A stretch of 64,000 bases of DNA from Dromiciops gliroides (GCF_019393635.1 NC_057864.1:496510716-496574715), one strand, 5' to 3'. Numbered from the stretch's first letter, positions 10,851 through 23,217 are shown. Notes: generated by a model not told the origin, from the sequence alone. A program made the numbers and translations.

Positions 10851-12889
10851 GGCACATCGCTGTCCAAAGCTCTTAGGGCACCAGTGGGCTGTGGAAGGAC
10901 TCCAGAGGACTCCATGAGTCTTGGCAGGGACATCCTGGGAGGTCAGGAACCAGAGACTGAGCAGCAGCATCTTAATACCTCTGCCTCCTGGAGAGGGGAA
11001 AACGAGCCCAGAGATCAGTGGACTGACCAAGTCACACGGACAGAGAGTGGCCAAGGAGGTCATGGAAGCCTTGCCCTCTGACCCTGAGACCAAGCCTCCC
11101 TGTGTCCCCATACTGCTGCCACCCCGGTCTTTCTGTGGCTGGGCCAGTGCCTGCCTGCCATGGAGCTAGGGGTAATGGCTGGATAAACAGGGACTCCCTG
11201 CTTAGTGAGTCCACCGTCTTGGACCAAAGGCCAGTAGGATAGAGGAGGGAGGGAACAGGCCCAGGGGAACAGGGCACCAGTCACAGCAGCAGCTGCTAGG
11301 TCTGGACCGGTCTGATGCCAGGCTCTTTGAGGAATGAGCACCTCAGAAGCAACGGGGGTAGCAGGATCCAGAGTCATCTGGAAAGACTTTGACTTTAGCC
11401 CAAGAAGGATGGGCATGCTCTTGTCCTGGGTCATGGGCATCCTGCCCAGAGGGAGGGTGAGGCCTGTTGGGGCTTGGGAATGTCCAGTGTGGTCACCTGC
11501 GCTCAGCTCCAGCTTGTCTCAGTCAGTGTGTGACATGTACAAAGGCACTTCCTTTTACCACCTCCATCTGACCACACCCTCAGGAGGAGAGTGTGTGGCC
11601 TGAGCTGGCAGCGCCTTGGCAAGGGTTGGGCAGCTCGCCAGGCCCCTGGAGAGCTGTCTTCCACCAGCAGCAGCCAGCCCCCATCCCGCTAACCCCCAGC
11701 CAGCTTGGAGCTCTCACACCAGTGAGGATAGTTCCCAGTGCCATCTGCAAGGGCTGCCAGCTTCTGCCCAGCCCCCTCATGCGCCCATCTCATCCCAGGC
11801 AGACATCTTGCTTTGTGGGAGCCTTGGGAAGGCAGACTTCCTCCCTGGGGAATTCCAGGCTACTTGAAGAGGATTTTTCCTTGCCCAGGGACATGGGAGC
11901 TCCCATCTCATCCTGCTCCCACCTGCCAACCTCAGGAGTGGCAGCTTCAGGGCTTGGCTGGAGTCCGTGTGTTTGAAACTGGTCCGGGCAGGGACTCCTT
12001 GACAGGCTGAGATTGAGCCCATCTCCCTGATCTGATGAGCATCCAATAGGCTTTGGGTTGCCCAGAAGGACCAGGGCCACCTCTGCTGGACACACAAAGA
12101 CCCTCAACTGAAGCTGTTTCCTATTAGGGAAAAATCTCAGGACATGGAGATGAGAGAGGGTAGATATAAGGCCATGCTCAGTGGGGCCAGGCCAGGAGGG
12201 GCATCTACACTTGACCTGTGTGATTCCAGCTCAGGTTCTCAGATATGGTCTGGACCTGGTGCATCTCCATCTGGAAGAAGGGGCCCAGATTGGGCCTGCT
12301 GAGGGTCTCTGGCCACCAGCTAGGGTAGGCCCAAGACTGACTGGGCCTCCCTCGCTGCCACCCTACACCCAGCTGGCAGCCCTTCACTAATGGGTGAAGA
12401 ACAGCTCTGCATCTGGGTTGGTGCCAGGCAGAGATGCTGATGCCCTCCCCAGGCAAGCCCAGACTCTAATCTTCCCCTCCTGGATCAGCTGGCTCGCTTT
12501 TCTTGCCTTCAGGGCTGACCCCTGGGCCTATGTAGGTCTCAGCTGTAGGTTGAAGTGTCCTCTCTGCAGTCCCCTGAGGGCTTCTGCCCAACCCCTCCGA
12601 GTCACCTGCTCTCCTCTGGCCACTGTCTCTGCCCAGAATCCTCACCCCCACCTGGGACCCTGAGTGGCAGTAACAGCTCTCTCTATTCGGGATTGCAGAT
12701 TCCATCTTTTCTGGCCAATTTCCCCAGGCCCGATCCTAAAAATACATATGGGGGTCCCCAAATTCTTAGCACAATTTCAAGCTATTAAAACATTTTTTAA
12801 ATCATGGTTTAAGTCTATTGTTTTACGTTCTAAAAGCTCAAAACTACAGTGAGACTTTGCCCAACCCCTAGCCAGAGAAAAGAAATTAA

Positions 12890-12990
12890 TAGCAGCTGGT
12901 GGTGTAGACATGGCTGGTGGTTTTCCCCAGGGTATAAATCACAGCCAGCAGTGTAGACATAGCTGGTGGATTTTCCCCAAGACCTAAATG
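12890..12990 (+). repeat. Short tandem duplication, period about 50 bp
   Basis: The segment gtgtagacatggctggtgg-ttttccccagggtataaat recurs as gtgtagacatagctggtgga-ttttccccaagacctaaat. There are two imperfect copies in direct tandem. Confidence 0.7.
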
Positions 12991-14594
12991 GCAGCAGCAA
13001 GGGCAGGATATCTTTGGAGGGAGAGGACTGGACTTGGGAGGCCCCTGTCCCTGGATGGGTAAGCAGGGGGAGGTGAGGGAGGCTGGGCAGCCGTGGGGCA
13101 CAAATGCCTCAGGCATTTCCCTGAAGACTGGCCTTCTTCTCTGCTGCTGTGGGGCACAGGGGCCTTGCCAAAAAGCTGGGGTGGCCATCTCAGGCTCCCT
13201 GCATAGTGGATGTGTGTAGGTGCCGAGTCATTAGGAATGCCTGGCAGGGACATCCCCAGATGTCACAGGGGTGGCTGGGAAAACACTGAACTGGTCCCAT
13301 AGTGAGCCCAAGGGACAACAGAGAGCCACCCCGTGTGAGCCCCCGTGGCCTTTCATGCAACAGGAAGGGGTGTGGAGCAGGCACCAGTGCTCTGCGTGAA
13401 CACGGTGGGGGGACATGGGCGAGAGCTGCCCAGGATGGGCAGCTGTACATGGACTGCAATCTGCATTACAGTGTGGAGCCAGACACCCCCTGCAGGGCAA
13501 GGGCACTCCCTCGCCGTGCCTCAGCACCCCTCCTCTGTGTCCTGTGGAGACAGAGGCACAAGCTTCTCCCCTTTCTGCTACTGCGCTCAGGACAGTCTCC
13601 CTGGCTCGTCAGCCATGGAAGCCTATGGGACTATTCCGGCTGCACGGGGGAGCTGGCTGGCGTGGGATTTCCCCTGGCTTCAAGGGGCTTGGTGAAATTC
13701 TTGAGCCAGATAGAGGGGACTAAGCTGTGTTCCGGCCCTCAGTCTCACTGCCTGGGCATGCCAGATTTAACACGGACATTTTGAGGGGAAATATGACCTG
13801 TGTGAGCTCTGTCTGGCAGCTCTGCTCACAGCTCCCAGAGCCCTCAGCCCCTCCAGAACAGAGGGGAATGCCACCAGCCTTGGGGATCCAGCTCGGAGCC
13901 TGTCACAGACACTGCACCCCTGCCCAGAGGGGACTGGCCATAGCCTCACAGATAAGTCCATCTGCAGTAGGGCCCAAGATAGAGCCGTGGTAAACTTCTC
14001 AAGTCGCTAAGAGTAAGCTCCGTGAGCCACCCAGCCCCGTGGTAGTGCTCTGTCATCCTTTGGCAGAAAAGGCCTCTGACCTGTGTGGCCTCTTTCAGGG
14101 TGAAAGCCGTCCAGCCATCGGGCCTCTCTTTACCTTGCTTTGCTTAGTTTCAAAATGGAGAGGAAGCTTTCCTACCAATATTAGTGCACCTGAGGCATCT
14201 CTGTCACAAAGCAAGCTTCCCATCTCCTATTTTGGGGAGAGACTCTCCCTAGCATCCGGGTGTTCTAGCCAGACCATGAACCCCACTCAGGCTGATGCTT
14301 GGGAATTCCTGGAGTGGTGTTGACCGGTGAGAACTGTCAAGGGCAGTTAGTCAGTCAATGAACAGGCATTGGGTGCTCAGAGAACAACAAAGAGCCTTGA
14401 AATTCTGTTCTGGCCCATTGCTGGCCCCCTCAGTCAGCAGAGGTTTGATTGTTTATTGGGGGGCTTCCATTTTGTTTTTCTGCTGGTGACTACAGTGGGA
14501 GAAGGCAGCGCCCCTTTGTGGACAACAGGCCTGGCAGCTCTGCTGCCTGGGGAGGAAAATGGTTTGGTTTTTTTCCTACCTGAAGTCTTTCCAG

Positions 14595-14760
14595 AATCCA
14601 TAGGGTTTGGAGCTGGGTGGGACCCCATGATCCCCCTAGTACAGATGAGCAGACTGAGGCTGAGAAGGGCTCAGTGATTTGCCTAAAATCACACAGGCAG
14701 CAAGTGGCCGAGCTGGGACACCACCTGGCCCTTCTGACTGCACCCAGAGTCCTTGGGAAC
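14595..14760 (-). mobile_element. MIR-like SINE remnant
   Basis: gatgagcagactgaggctga, then tcagtgatttgcctaaaatc and acacaggcagcaagtggc, matching the reversed MIR core. Ends are not defined. Confidence 0.6.
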
Positions 14761-15369
14761 CTCGACTGCTTCTTGAGCCAGAACAGCCCCCCACCAGGAG
14801 CTAAGGGTCTGCCTCCTCTGATTTAGCTCTGTTGAGTTAGGATGACTGTGTGTGTGGCTGGGTGGTGGCCCAAGGAGTCCCTACAGCCCCCAAGAGGTGA
14901 AGGCTGGGGTTCAGAGAGGGCTTGGAGCTCAGCAGAGGTCCCCAGGGGAGAGGTGTTCCCTTCTCTTCTGCTGACACTGAGCAGCATGGGAAAAGCCGGA
15001 GCTCAGTGTCTACACTGATCTCAACAACCCCCTACTGTAGCTCTGCTGTTAAACTGTCCTGGGCATTGTGAGCTTGGGTAAGGCGCACATGTGGATCCCC
15101 AGGGTCAGTCACTCCTGGGAGCTGAGGTCCTGATGTGGGCAGCAGAGCCCGTGGCCAGCGAGCCTCTGCCCCATCTCCGGGCAGCCGTGGACTACTGAAT
15201 ACCCAGGCACAGAGGATGAATGATGACAGGCCTCTGATCTCCCTCAATCCTGTGTCACCTTAGATGATTTCGCCTACCTCTGCCCTGCCTTGCCCAGTCA
15301 GCTCTCCTTCCGTGGGGGCCCTCCTTCTGGCATCCAGCCTTTTCAAGCCATTGTCTTATTTCACCCTAG

Positions 15370-15557
15370 ACCTTCGGGGCAGCAGACTGGGAAGTCTTCC
15401 GCATTGGGGAGCGGCTCTTCCTTGCTGTGGCCAACAGTCACCGCTACGACAGTGAAACCCAGGTGCAGAACAACTCCTACGCTATCAACTCAGTCATCTA
15501 TGAGCTCAACGTCACTGCCCAGATGTTTGTCAAGTTCCAAGACATTCCCACCTCCAG
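15370..15557 (+). CDS. TSPEAR: TSPEAR coding exon, EAR repeats (third from last)
   Basis: This 188-nt exon (62 codons plus two bases) follows acceptor ccctag. It encodes [20 protein letters not shown], then [17 protein letters not shown], then [20 protein letters not shown]: one EAR repeat and the start of another. NNS and NVT are N-glycosylation sequons. The human counterpart reads GAADWEAFQIGERHFLAVAN and NVTAQAFVKFQDIL. The end is chosen at 15557 because the next exon needs a phase-2 donor and because this gives the human length, joining as [13 protein letters not shown] against human [13 protein letters not shown]. That makes the donor AG|gcaggt, a GC-AG intron. The adjacent CAG|gtaccc would break the frame. 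GTTAG|gtgggg at 15571-15572 keeps the frame but adds five residues. Confidence 0.88.
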
Positions 15558-17022
15558 GCAGGTACCCGTTAGGTGGGGACAGACTGGTCATAAGCAGTGC
15601 AAACGGGGAAGAGGTGAGGCAGTAGCCTAGGGGACAGAGGGGCGATTGCACTGGGGGAGGGGGTGACCCAGCCCTGGCCCTCACCAGGCCTAAGGGGGAA
15701 GATGAGATAACAGCCTGGGCTGGGGGGCCTTACACCATGGCCAGGAGAACGGAGGTGGGCCCCTACTGTCACACTCATGTCTGTAACACATACAGAAAGG
15801 CTGAACTTGGAGTGTGCCCTGGGTAAAGGTCCTGTGGGCTCCCCCTTTATCTGTCCACATGCTGGACCCACAGGTTCATTTGTATAAAGCACTCCCAGTT
15901 CAGGAAAGCCCTCCACTGATGCAGATTGGCACCTTCTCTGGAGCCCACAATCTGACTAATCTAGGGTTCCTCGCCAGTAGGGGCAGAGGTCACAGCAGCC
16001 CAGACATTGCTGGATCTGAGCCTAGCTCTCTGACAATTCCACATCACCTCCCTGCTCCACGGACCACCAAAACCCAAGTCTGCCCATTGCTGAGTCATTG
16101 GGCATGCCTCTTGGGGCAGCCCTGCAGTGGACTCAGGTGGATAGTTTAGCTTAAAGGGGTGGGTGAGTCAGGCACATGTCGCTCGGCCCCGGGCAGGGGA
16201 TAAACAGACCACCCCCACACCTCGTGGTGGCCTGCCCCTGAGAGGCTGCCAATGTGGCCTTGGTCATTTTAGGGACGAATGGAGTCCATGACAGTGACGT
16301 GGTCACAGGCTGAAAGGCAGGTGGCCCATCTGTCCCTTCCTGTGAACCTGTTCTGGGGCTTTTGGTGGCTCTCGGCCCCTGTCCTCACCCCGGCCAGACC
16401 TGGGAGTGGAAACTGCTGTCGGGAGGGATGGGTGAATCAGGCACACATAGCAGTCAAAAGGCAGGACCGGCACCCCCAAGCTGGGCTCTACCCCAGCTGC
16501 CCCGGGGCACTTTGGGGTATTTTGATGGCCCGAGCTGCTCAGGTCCATCCCGGCCCATTCCACTGCTAATCTGCTGTCTTGGGGCCCCTCGGCTGCCGGG
16601 CATCCCTCAGGAGGTCTATATCCCTCAGTGGGCCTGCATCCATGTCAGCAGCCCCTGTCTTTTCAAGTGCACATTCCCCTAAGCTCCCGGCCACGCAGGA
16701 GAGAGGCACAGAAGCACACCTTGCCCAGATGAGGATGTCCCAGTCCTCAGTGCACACCTGCCTGTGCCCCAGACAGCCTAACCCTTTCCAGAAGTGCCGT
16801 CCCCATCCTGGGGAGGCAGAAAATCCAGATGCTCTGGGCCCCAGCCACATCCCTAGGTCACTTGGGGCTGGCCTTGGGGCTCTGGCCCGCTGAAAAACTC
16901 AAAGTTGGCGGGATTCTTCCTTCCCCCAATCTACTTCCTTAGGGATTGGTCGGCTCGCCCCTGGGGGAGGGGTTTGCTCCTAGAGCCCCCTGCACTAACC
17001 CTGCCCTGTGTTCTCTCTGCAG
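15558..17022 (+). other. TSPEAR: TSPEAR intron, probable GC-AG type
   Basis: An intron of 1465 bp that begins gcaggt and ends ttctctctgcag. The body is GC-rich unique sequence; I recognise no repeat or gene in it. Confidence 0.65.
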
Positions 17023-17124
17023 TGCTCTGGACTGGGAGTTTTTCTCAGTGGGAGAAGACTACTTCCTGGTGGTAGCAAACTCCTTCAATGGAGAGTCCTT
17101 CTCAGTGAACAGTATTATATACAG
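17023..17124 (+). CDS. TSPEAR: TSPEAR coding exon, EAR repeat (second from last)
   Basis: A 102-nt exon: one base finishing a codon, 33 codons, two bases. The acceptor is ctctctgcag and the donor is ACAG|gtattc. It encodes [20 protein letters not shown] followed by [13 protein letters not shown], the centre of one EAR repeat. This is almost identical to the recalled human segment ([29 protein letters not shown]). Phase is 2 on entry and 2 on exit, and it fits both neighbours. Confidence 0.93.
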
Positions 17125-18599
17125 GTATTCCCCGCCAGCCCCCACCCTCACAAATGCACCACACACCATGGCTCGCCTGCCCCTCAGGCCCCACTTCTGA
17201 CCTTGCCCATCACCAAGGGCCACCAGCTCAGAGCATTTGGAAGCCCTGGGATCAGTGAGGGGCGGAGGGAGGCCCTGACCAGGCTCCTTACTCCAAGCTC
17301 TGAGTGGTATCTCAGGGGTGTGGGAACAGGGGCCTCTGGGGCACTGCCCCAGCCAAGCACTGCCCCAAGGATCCAAGGACAGTCCCATGGCCAGGAGTCA
17401 GGTTCTAGGGGGAGGCCCGGCTAATCAGTACTGACCTGGTGGGTAAAAGCTGGGCTCTGTGGCCAACAGGAGACAAAGGGGGTGTCCTACACAAACTGGC
17501 CTTCCCACTCCTCGACCACCCCATATCTTTTCCCCCTCTGTGGCCACACCCCTTCCTAGAGCTTCCTGTGAAGTGAGTCACACAGGCAGGTAAAGACACT
17601 GAGTCCGGTGAGGACACTCACGCAGATTAGAAAGGGGCTGGCTGAGTGTGGGCTGGAACTCCGAACCTCCATTTCCCGGCAGAACTCCTCTCATAACATC
17701 TATGGCCAAGCTCTGGGTCTGCCCAGGGCTTGTGTCAGACTTGGCAATTGAGGTGGGTTAAGGGAACAAGCATTTATCAAGCTAGTCCTTCATATGGATG
17801 ATTATAAATGTTATAGAGCACGTCAGCATTCATTAGAATAAAAGGATAACTTGGTCTTATGATGTCCCGGGCACTTTACAAATGTGATCTTGTTGGGTCC
17901 TCACACCACTCTGCTAGGTGGCTGTAGGTGGGGACGGCAGAGACAGTCAGAGCTTGACGAGCCTGCTCAGTTTCCCCAGGCGTTATTAAGAGCCTGCTGA
18001 CACACAAACCCAAAGAGAGCAGCTCCTCCCTCTGGGAGCTGACCTTCTCCATAAGGGAATACAAATGTGTACAAAGTAAATGCAAACTACTTTGGGGGTT
18101 GAGGCCTCAATAACAGGGGGTAGGGGAGGTCAGGAAGTGCCTTGTGTAGGAGATGTTGTCTAAGCTGAGCTCACTGGGAGCCAAGGACCCAAGAGGCACA
18201 AGGGAAGAGAGCAGGATTTGAGCCAAAAGAGTTGGGAGCTAATTAGGGAAGGATGCAGAGGGTTGGTGGCTATCTGGGCAAATGGGTTACAATCAAACAC
18301 TCCAGCTTTTAAAGTCAGCATAGGATGGGTGGGAGCTGGGGGAGGCATCCCTTGGGCAAGCTCCTTCATTATGATCAGAGCCACCAAGAGTTGTCTCTCT
18401 CACCCCAGACCATCTGTGGGGAAGGAGAAGCAGCCTTCTTGTCCAGCAGCTTACACTGAGAGGGCCCACTGTCCACACATATCCACCGATTCCAGCGGGG
18501 TCCTCGCTGCTGCCTGGCAATACCTCCTGGCTTCTCTGACTGCCTCCCTCCCCACCTTTCTCCTCTCTCCTTAAGCCGTTTTCCCTCCCTCTCAGCAGA

Positions 18600-19330
18600 A
18601 ATCAGCAAAGTAGCTGTAACCAAGAAGACAGAGACCATTTGTCCTGAGTTCACCCTTCTCTCTGAGTCTACGCCTCAACCCTACATCATTCCCTATTCCC
18701 TGGTGCTTTGCCTCCAGTCTTGGAGCAGTGTTGGCCAATTCTCTTTGTGCCCTCAATCCCGTCCCCTCCCACGTCCTCCAGGAGCTCAGCCCTTTGATCA
18801 TGCTTCTCTCTTTTTAATCTTCAATCTCATTTATCCATTGGCCCTTTCCCTGCTGCCAGCAAACATGCTCAGATCTCTCCCTCTGTGAAAAGTTTCTGCT
18901 TGACCGTGCCATCCCCTCGAGCTCTTGTCCCATATCCTTCCTCCCTTTTGCTGCCAAACTCTGAGACACAGCCAGCCACACACATGCAACCTCCACTTCC
19001 TCATCTAATCATTTCTTAACTCCTTACAATCTGGCTTACAGACCTGCTGGAGGACAAACTGCTCTCTCTGAAGTTACTGATGACCTCTTAGTTGTCACAT
19101 CTGCTGACCTTTTCTCCATCCTTATCCTTCTCGACATCTCTGCAGCCGTTGACATTGTTAACCCCTCTCCTCTTGGATCCTCTCCCCTCTCCGGATTTTC
19201 TCCTGATTCCCTCCTGCCTGGCTGACCACTGTTTCTCAGTCTGCTAGGATGGATCTTCTTGCCTCTTATGTGTGAGGCTACCACAAGCCTCTGTTCTGGG
19301 GACCTCTCCATCTTTTCCTCTCTCTGTGTC
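18600..19330 (+). mobile_element. L2 LINE remnant (reverse transcriptase region)
   Basis: Sense strand encodes a degraded match to the L2 reverse transcriptase: around 19100-19200, LLDISAAVDIV against the usual LLDLSAAFDTV. It is rich in L2-type pyrimidine blocks. Frames are broken. It is very old, since L2 was active before marsupials and placentals split. Confidence 0.7.
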
Positions 19331-19690
19331 TCTCTCAACACTGTCAGATCTCTGTATCTTTCAACACTATCAGGTCCCTGCCTTGCCTCTCTCGGACTCT
19401 CTGTCTCTGTCTGTCTCCATCTTTCTCTCTGTCTCTGTCTCTCTATGCTCTGTCTCTGTCTTTTCCTTTCTCTATGCCTCTGTCTCTCTCAACGCTATCA
19501 CATCTCTGTCTTTATCTTTCTATCTCTCTGTCTATTTCTCTACCTTTCTGTTTCTCAACACTATCAGGTCTCTGTCTCTATCTTGTTCTTATTTTCTCTC
19601 TCTCTCTCTGTCTCAACACTGTCAGGTCTCTGTCTATCTTTCTCTGTCTCTCTGTCTCTGTCTCTGTCTCTTTCTTTGTCCCTGTCTGCT
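19310..19690 (+). repeat. CTCTGT-rich low-complexity tract
   Basis: Imperfect ctctgtctct array with interspersed 'aacactatcaggtctctgtc' units recurring several times (for example near 19340, 19560 and 19612), so it is partly a minisatellite with a unit of roughly 50-60 bp. Confidence 0.75.
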
Positions 19691-19699
19691 GCCAGAAAA

Positions 19700-20310
19700 C
19701 ATGCTTAGAACGAAGTGGAGCTGGGCCACTTTCTGTTGGGGTTCGTTCTTCATTACCCTAGTCCAAGCCCTCCTCCCCTCTCCCCTCTGCTGCTGCAGTA
19801 GCCCTTCCTAGGTTGAGTTGAATGTCCCCTGCCTGCCTTGCCAATGCCCTGCCACTGCCTCTAATTCATCTTCCTCCCAACTGCCAGATTGACATCCTGA
19901 AGCATGGGTCTATGTCCCTTCCCTACTCAAGAAGGTCCCGTAGCTCCCTATTGCTTGTAGGATACAATGCAAACTCTTCTGCTTGACACTTTGTGTCCTT
20001 CCCAGTGTGGCTTCGATTCATCCTCCCAGATCTTTCCAAACTCATATCCCTCCCTCTCGCATACTCTGTGTTCCAGTTGACCCAGCCTCCTAGGAGCCCT
20101 TTGTACATAACATTCCATCTCTAGTCTCTATCCCTTTGTCCAGGCTATGTTCTGTGCCTGGAATGTTCTTCACCTTCTGTTCTTAAAGTCCCTCCTTCCC
20201 TGAAAGACTCTGCTCAAGTGCTGTCTCTTGCAAGAGGCTGGCCCTGCCTCCCCCAAGTTACTCTGTATCTACGTGGTATTGACTAATTCCTGTATGCTCC
20301 CTGAGGGCAG
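19700..20310 (+). mobile_element. L2 LINE remnant (3' part)
   Basis: Typical late L2 blocks: ctccctattgcttgtaggat, then tctgtgcctggaatgttctt, then gctccctgagggcaggac. Probably the same insertion as the piece at 18600-19330, split by the CT-rich tract. Confidence 0.75.
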
Positions 20311-21184
20311 GACCTACTTGTCATCATATCCCCAAGGAGGTCTAGGAGGCATTCAGGATAAAAAGATGTAATGCAATGCAATAGAAATCCCCCTTTGGGG
20401 TGACCTTTGGGCCAATGGCATTCTCCCCACATCAACAAACCCTCTGCAAACAGAAGCAGCAGCCAAATCCATAAGCATTGATTTAGCACCTGCTGTATAC
20501 CAGAAACTAGGCTAAGTGCTGGGGGGTAGCCCTCTAAGAGCTCACAATCAAATGGGGAATACAGCATGCAGACAAAATATAGACAAGTTGGAAATCATCT
20601 CAAAGGGCAGACCCTGAATATAGACTGGTCATCACAGCCTGATGTGCTCTGGGCAAGGTGCATATGACACACCAGAGGAATCCCAGCACAGCTCGCCATG
20701 ATAGAGCTTATTCATTGGAGACTCATGCTCTGTACTCGAACCCTCAGCAATGCAGACCTGTTGTCCCCTGTACTGCCCTCAGAAGCAGGAAGGCCTGAGC
20801 AATGGAATAGCGCTGGCTAGAGTTCAAGTCCCACCTTGGTAATTCTCTAGCACTGTGGCCTGCGCAAGTCCCTGGGAGGAAAATGTGGTGGTACCTGGGT
20901 CCCTTCTAGCTCCAATATTTGTGATCGGATCACAGAAGAAGAGAGACTAGAGTGAAGTGAAAGCCATTTAGTCCAACCCCCTTCTTTTACAGAGGAAGAA
21001 ACTGAGGCCTGGAGAGGGGAAGTGATCCAGGGAGGAAGTGTCTGAACCTAGGCTTGAAGCCAGTTCCTCCATCTCAATAGGAAGCAGCAGATGGGCCTGA
21101 CCCAGGAAGGCATTCCCATTGGTCCCTAGTTCAGTGGGAAGTGCTCACATGGCAACGCCTTACTCCGCCTCTGTCCTCTTTCAG

Positions 21185-21338
21185 GTGGCAAGGCTATGAA
21201 GGATTTGTGGCCGTTCACCATCTCCCAACCTTTGGCTGCAGAGACTGGGAAGCCTTCAACACAACCACAGGCTCCTACCTCATGTATTCCAGTGCAAAAG
21301 AGCCGCTCTCCAGGGTGCTGAGGCTGAAAACGCGCTGA
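21185..21338 (+). CDS. TSPEAR: TSPEAR terminal coding exon with stop codon
   Basis: The acceptor is ctctttcag. The first G completes an Arg codon, and the protein then reads [50 protein letters not shown] and stop (TGA at 21336-21338). This is the last EAR repeat and the short basic C-terminal tail. The recalled human end is [16 protein letters not shown], so the reading frame and the stop are well supported. All four exons join without frameshifts, so this part of the gene is intact. Confidence 0.94.
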
Positions 21339-22144
21339 GCCCCACAGCTGCATCCAACCTTGCCCGGCCTCTGCCATCTTCCCAGAAGCCCTGGAAATAG
21401 CTGGTACCTGTGGGGTCCAGTGGAGGATAGCCCCATTCGGCTTGATGCAGTGACTCTGAGATGGCTGCAAGGTGAGGGGTCACCTGGGCACAATCTGAAA
21501 TCTACAAGACTTGTTATGGACTCCTCTGTTTGGGGAGATTGTCTGCACTGCCTGCGAAGGCAGAGGCACACTACTCCAGAACTCCCCTCACACAAAGATT
21601 TCTTTTCAGAGAGAGTCTTCCCTAGTATGTGGCAGAAAGAAATGGAGCTGGGCCACTTTTTGTCTTGGTTTGTTCTTCATCTCCTCATGAAGGAAAAAGT
21701 AGCATCCCTTCAATGGGACTCACCCTCACAGGGCATCACTCAAAGTTTGGTGCATAGGAAGGTTGGCTGCATGCTGGAGGTTTGTAGCCAGGCTTCTGGG
21801 CATTGTTGTTCCTCAAGGGCTCAGAGTAAATGTGGTAAATGCAGGTTCAAGGACCTTCTGAAGCCAGAGCTCGGTGGAGCCCGGACACCTCCTTGCTGAT
21901 TCAGGATGTGTCCTTGTTATTTCCTAAAGCTGGGGCCCATAGAATTGTTCACCTCTCAGAAAAATCGGAGCCTCCCCCAGTGATCTGCAGCCTGCTTCCC
22001 CTCAGCTGCTTGAGGTAAGGACTCAGCAGGAAGAACTGACCACCTACAATGGACAATAGAAGGGACCAATGGTATGTGGCTAAACCATAGCAGGGAGATG
22101 GCCAGAGGAGGCATGTGGAGTATGGGCAGCAGGAAAGGGTAGGG

Positions 22145-22240
22145 GAGGAGAGGAGAGGAGAGGAGAGGAGAGGAGAGGAGAGGAGAGGAGAGGAGAGGAG
22201 AGGAGAGGAGAGGAGAGGAGAGGAGAGGAGAGGAGAGGAG
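22145..22240 (+). repeat. GGAGA pentanucleotide microsatellite
   Basis: About 19 perfect copies of ggaga, pure purine on the + strand. Confidence 0.95.
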
Positions 22241-22324
22241 CTCTTCCCAATTCTGATGCCCAGGCAATGGGAGTCATTTTAGCTCAGCACCATTTAAGTG
22301 CCTTCTCTGTAGTAGATTCCAGGG

Positions 22325-22445
22325 GAGAGGCAATATGGTGTAGTGGAGAGAGAACTGGCTTGGGAGTCACAAACCCTGTGACATGTAGTCGCTATGTGGC
22401 TTGGACAAGTCACTTAAACTCTCTGAGATACAGAAAACTCTCCAA
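22325..22445 (+). mobile_element. MIR-like SINE remnant
   Basis: gaggcaatatggtgtagtgg, gagaactggcttgggagtca and ttggacaagtcacttaaact follow the order head, core, tail of MIR/THER-type SINEs. Confidence 0.65.
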
Positions 22446-23217
22446 GGCCTGGGAGATGCAATTTACATCAGGGAGGGAGTTTCCACCACAGGAGTTCCCT
22501 CGACTAGTGAAAGCATCAGTACAGATAGACAGGGCCTGCCCTCAGGAGGAGTATATTCTACGTGGGTGTGAAGTGGAATACTACAAAGACACAAATAATG
22601 AAATACTGATTTCAGGAGAGAGTGAGCACTAGTGACTGGGGGAACCAGGGAAAGCTTTGCATATACAAGACCTGCTCAGGATGCTAAGAAGCAGGAGCAA
22701 GGAGAGAGGGTGTTTCAGGCATAGGGAACAAGCTGTGCAAAGGCTTGGAAGTGGGAGATGGCCCATCAAGGATAGGAAATAGTTTATAAATCAGTTTGGC
22801 TGGAAAGTAAGAGCGACGAAGAAGTCTGGAAAGGAAGGTGGGATCCAGCACTGGCTGGGTTTTATCCTGGATGCGATAGGGAGCCACTGACCAGAGGAGC
22901 CACATGCTCAGAGGGTATCTTCGGAAGGATCATTTGGTAGTGGGAAGGAGGTGTAGCAGGCTCGCCACCATCATTAGCCACAGACACCAGACAAGCAGAG
23001 AAGGTTAGGAGAAGCCAGGCGTGCACAAAATGGCTCTTGGCCAAAGGGCTGCAAACCTCTTCCCTCTGACAGAGAATTAGGGGAACCTGGAGATCACAGC
23101 ACACATTCCCATCAGGCTCTCAGGTGTACTGAGCACTTTCTCCCAAGAATGCCAGGAGGTGGGGAATGGAAGAGGAAGGAGCTAAAGAACTCCAAAGGGA
23201 AATTGGAGAAGAATAAG

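Larger units (their letters stand above)
1085..15369 (+). other. TSPEAR: TSPEAR intron of about 14.3 kb
   Basis: The intron runs from donor gtaagg (1085) to acceptor ccctag (15364-15369). It holds an LTR fossil with a SINE at its edge (1947-2564), an antisense L1 with another SINE inside it (2690-4880), a solo LTR (5083-5591), old MIR-like pieces, a 25-C homopolymer, a GGAT repeat and a 10-bp minisatellite. From about 9900 to 15300 the sequence is GC-rich and mostly free of recognisable repeats, apart from a CA run at 10829-10850, a short tandem duplication near 12900 and a MIR-like piece near 14600. No nested gene is seen; in human the keratin-associated protein cluster sits in a different TSPEAR intron. 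Confidence 0.7.
17125..21184 (+). other. TSPEAR: TSPEAR last intron with L2 remnants
   Basis: An intron of 4060 bp. About half of it is decayed L2 LINE in sense orientation (18600-20310), interrupted by a CT-rich tract (19310-19690). Short pieces of an unclassified old dispersed repeat (near 17990 and 20460) and MIR-like debris (20810-21065) fill most of the rest. Confidence 0.7.

Noticed and set aside
1085-15369. Keratin-associated protein genes nested in TSPEAR, as in human
   Set aside because: No Cys-rich KRTAP-type frame was found; in human they occupy a more 5' intron.
15561-15562. GT at 15561 as the TSPEAR donor
   Set aside because: It would leave phase 0, and the next exon would be read out of frame.
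22145-22240. Regular array as CRISPR-like
   Set aside because: Simple pentamer microsatellite without spacers, in a vertebrate genome.
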